Below are positions 12,431 to 14,161 of a stretch of DNA of 14,161 bases, piece after piece; positions within the stretch are counted from its first letter, which is position 1; each line of letters begins with the position of its first letter. The notes beneath the pieces were generated by a model. The model was given only the letters and a program-made list of their open reading frames with translations, ran no database searches and was not told the origin of the DNA. The stretch lies in NCBI GenBank assembly GCA_030601665.1, contig JAUWBP010000014.1:1-14161 (forward strand). Direction: 5' to 3'. Both the position numbers and the translations under genes were made by a program. The DNA comes from Hadesarchaea archaeon. GTDB taxonomy: Archaea > Hadarchaeota > Hadarchaeia > Hadarchaeales > Hadarchaeaceae.

Positions 12431-12870
12431 TTTTTAACCTCCTCGAGAACAGCGTCGAGAAATCTCGTGGCCCCCGCTTTGACTTTGGGGGTCATTTCAT
12501 CTCCGAAATGATTATTATCTCTTATTTCCATGGCCAAGATCACAACTTCGTTTGGTAGGCTCAGGCCCAGCTCACGTCCGAAGTACAAGACTTCTCCGAG
12601 CCCCATATTATGTGGATTTTTTGATATGTAACACGTCACGTCTTTGCCTTTGATTCTGTGAATGTAACCAACGGGTTTTTTACTCGTTACCACTGAATCG
12701 ACTAAAATAACCCACCCCCGGTCAACCAAAACATCCAAAAGAGAAAGCCCCATTTCTCCTGTTTCTATCACTTCTACACTAGGGGGGAGGGAGGAGTGAG
12801 AGGCTAGGGCTCTTGTTACCCTGAGGCCTATAGCGTCATCCCGCATTATGTCATTCCCCAGCCCTATCAC
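12400..12870 (-). CDS. [NiFe]-hydrogenase maturation endopeptidase
   Basis: This peptidase (156 aa; HycI/HupD/FrhD family) removes the C-terminal peptide of the hydrogenase large subunit after nickel insertion. Family motifs: GLGNDIMRDDAIG (3-15), VILVDSV (54-60) with Asp58, and ISKNPHNMGLGEVL (82-95) with His87. The acidic residue after the first motif (Glu36 or Glu39 region) and Asp58/His87 are the expected nickel-sensing ligands. The start GTG 12870 is the only canonical start before an in-frame stop and has GAGAGG 5 nt upstream. It leaves the first strand a few residues shorter than usual. It lies 37 nt after the large subunit gene, its likely substrate, and overlaps hypA by 31 nt. Confidence 0.9.
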   Translation of the reverse strand: MIGLGNDIMRDDAIGLRVTRALASHSSLPPSVEVIETGEMGLSLLDVLVDRGWVILVDSVVTSKKPVGYIHRIKGKDVTCYISKNPHNMGLGEVLYFGRELGLSLPNEVVILAMEIRDNNHFGDEMTPKVKAGATRFLDAVLEEVKKCTSMVSQRA

Positions 12871-12907
12871 AACGCCTCTCGTGAGTTAACCCCCTTGGAA
12901 CAAAACG

Positions 12908-14161
12908 CTACGACTCCAACACCTTCACCACATTCATATTAGAGTCGTGCACAGTCGCCTTCAGAAGAATGTGGCCGGGTATGGAGTGAGTACCACACGC
13001 GTGACATGGATCATAGGCCCTGAAAGCCATTTCTATCATATTTAGCAGACCATCGTTTACTTTACCTCCCTTTATCAGCGAGGTAGCGGCTTTCTCAACG
13101 GAAAGCGCAATTCTTGCCGCGTTGTTCTGGGTTGCAACTATTAGGTTTACTTTCCTCAGCAATCCCTTGTCGTCGGTCTCGTAGTGATGGATTAGCGTGC
13201 CGCGTGGCGCCTCGACGACTCCAATTCCCACGGACGGTTTTTCACTCGGTATGATTCTCAGGTCGGCAGATGTGATTTCTGGATCGTTGACCAGCTCCCG
13301 CATCCGCTCCGCAGCGTAGAGCATCTCAACCCCTCGAGCCCAGTGATTCGCCAAAGTGAAGTGCACCGGTGTTCCCCCTAAGGTCTCCCTGTACTCCTTC
13401 AGCGCAGCATCGGCCAAGGGGGTGGAAATGGCATCGCTGACATTTAAACGGGCCAATGGCGCGACGCAATATACTCCGCTGTTTTTCCCGTCCACAAATC
13501 CTTTCCAACCCACACGCTTCAAGTAGCAGAATTTCATGTAACTCCATGGCTCCACGTGCTCTGATATTTCTTCGATGTACTTGTGAACGTCGAACTTCGT
13601 CACTTCCTTCCCTTCGGGGTCGACGACTCTGATGCGCCCATCATAGAAATTCAGCCTATTGTGTTCGTCCACTAACCCCATGTAGTAGGTCCTGTGCGTA
13701 TAAGCGTCGGATTTCACGAGATCCAAGAGTTTTTTGTCTTTCAGGATAATCGATTTGACGGTGTCGATGGTGAACGTGGCAAATGAAACAGCTTCTTCAG
13801 CGGCCTCTTTGAACTTCGGCAGATCCTCTTGCTTGATGCCTTTAGCTACACCGCCCGGAAGTCCCAATACGGGGTGTATCACTTTGCCCCCCAAGTATGT
13901 CATGAGTTCCCTCAGTTTTTTCCTAGTCATAATCACTCTTTTTCCGACATCCAACCCGAGTTTCTGGATCACCCCCACCACGTTTCGAACTTCCTTGGGA
14001 GCCGTGGGCCCAACTATCAGATCAGGGCCGCCGAGGATGTAGACATGCAACGCGTGGTCCTCGACCATGAAAATGCTGTTCATGAGTTCCCGAATCTTTC
14101 TTGCAGGGCTTGGAGGAGTCACCTTATAGAGATCGTCTAGGGCCTTGGTCGATGCCATGTG
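12908..14161 (-). CDS. [NiFe]-hydrogenase large (catalytic) subunit, group 3-like, N-terminus beyond window edge
   Basis: Catalytic subunit binding the NiFe(CN)2CO centre. The C-terminal L2 motif is present: RAYDPCHACGTH, with nickel ligands Cys385 and Cys388 (numbered from the first visible Met) and His391. A 25-residue tail (SIPGHILLKA to VLES) follows, matching the peptide removed by the maturation protease. Other support: DHALHVYILGGPD (34-46) and PLARLNVSDAISTP. The ATG at 14158 is internal. Family proteins carry about 60 more residues with the RICGICxxxH motif immediately before this point, and the preceding codon at 14159-14161 is His, as expected. The C-x2-C-x-TH form resembles F420-reducing or methyl-viologen-reducing (FrhA/MvhA) enzymes, but the small subunits lie outside the window, so the subgroup is open. 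The protease and hypA follow. Confidence 0.93.
   Translation of the reverse strand, partial: HMASTKALDDLYKVTPPSPARKIRELMNSIFMVEDHALHVYILGGPDLIVGPTAPKEVRNVVGVIQKLGLDVGKRVIMTRKKLRELMTYLGGKVIHPVLGLPGGVAKGIKQEDLPKFKEAAEEAVSFATFTIDTVKSIILKDKKLLDLVKSDAYTHRTYYMGLVDEHNRLNFYDGRIRVVDPEGKEVTKFDVHKYIEEISEHVEPWSYMKFCYLKRVGWKGFVDGKNSGVYCVAPLARLNVSDAISTPLADAALKEYRETLGGTPVHFTLANHWARGVEMLYAAERMRELVNDPEITSADLRIIPSEKPSVGIGVVEAPRGTLIHHYETDDKGLLRKVNLIVATQNNAARIALSVEKAATSLIKGGKVNDGLLNMIEMAFRAYDPCHACGTHSIPGHILLKATVHDSNMNVVKVLES

Noticed and set aside
1..14161. CRISPR array, insertion sequence, rRNA or tRNA genes
   Set aside because: I read for spaced direct repeats, transposase motifs, terminal inverted repeats and tRNA arms and found none. 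The MerR-like domain at 9150-9306 resembles IS607 regulators, but no recombinase or TnpB is present.

Overview
The window reads as archaeal chromosome. Evidence: archaeal TATA boxes about 25-35 bp before short leaders, Alba chromatin protein, archaeal-type AspRS, a zinc-finger/KH NusA-like factor, an RPA-like OB-fold protein, endonuclease Q, and a geranylgeranyl reductase for archaeal ether lipids. Together with [NiFe]-hydrogenase and Hyp genes this suggests an anaerobic euryarchaeote-like lineage, possibly uncultured and thermophilic. Placement below that level is a guess.

Layout. The left edge holds the 5' part of an OB-fold ssDNA-binding gene (-), then an AT-rich gap with a possible 15-residue very basic ORF. 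Next is a membrane-anchored or secreted metallopeptidase carrying TSP3-like calcium repeats (+). A tight + strand operon follows: endonuclease Q, an 8-Cys ferredoxin and a geranylgeranyl reductase, joined by start/stop overlaps. Converging on it is the - strand information-processing block alba / NusA-like / aspS. From 7165 to 9306 (-) lies an uncharacterised cassette: a MerR-like HTH-HNH nuclease-HTH fusion overlapping an ExeA-like AAA ATPase, then a separately promoted small helical HTH-like protein. An inverted repeat sits in each of the two promoters. This cassette is the best candidate for an undescribed system.

From 9449 to the right edge the theme is [NiFe]-hydrogenase maturation: hypC, a hypA-like gene and hypE (-), then across a divergent PHP-domain phosphoesterase gene (+), an intact hypA, a maturation endopeptidase and the hydrogenase large subunit (-, cut by the right edge). 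The large subunit keeps a cleavable C-terminal peptide, and the protease and HypA that would serve it are directly downstream.

Two frame breaks are notable. The conserved HypE N-terminus (IHGAGG) lies in frame upstream of the first usable ATG, and a proper start is one base out of frame across an A6 run. The hypA-like gene just before it is split across two frames near an A5 run. One base in each homopolymer would repair both, so sequencing or assembly error is the leading explanation. Even when repaired, that HypA has only one of the two zinc CxxC pairs.
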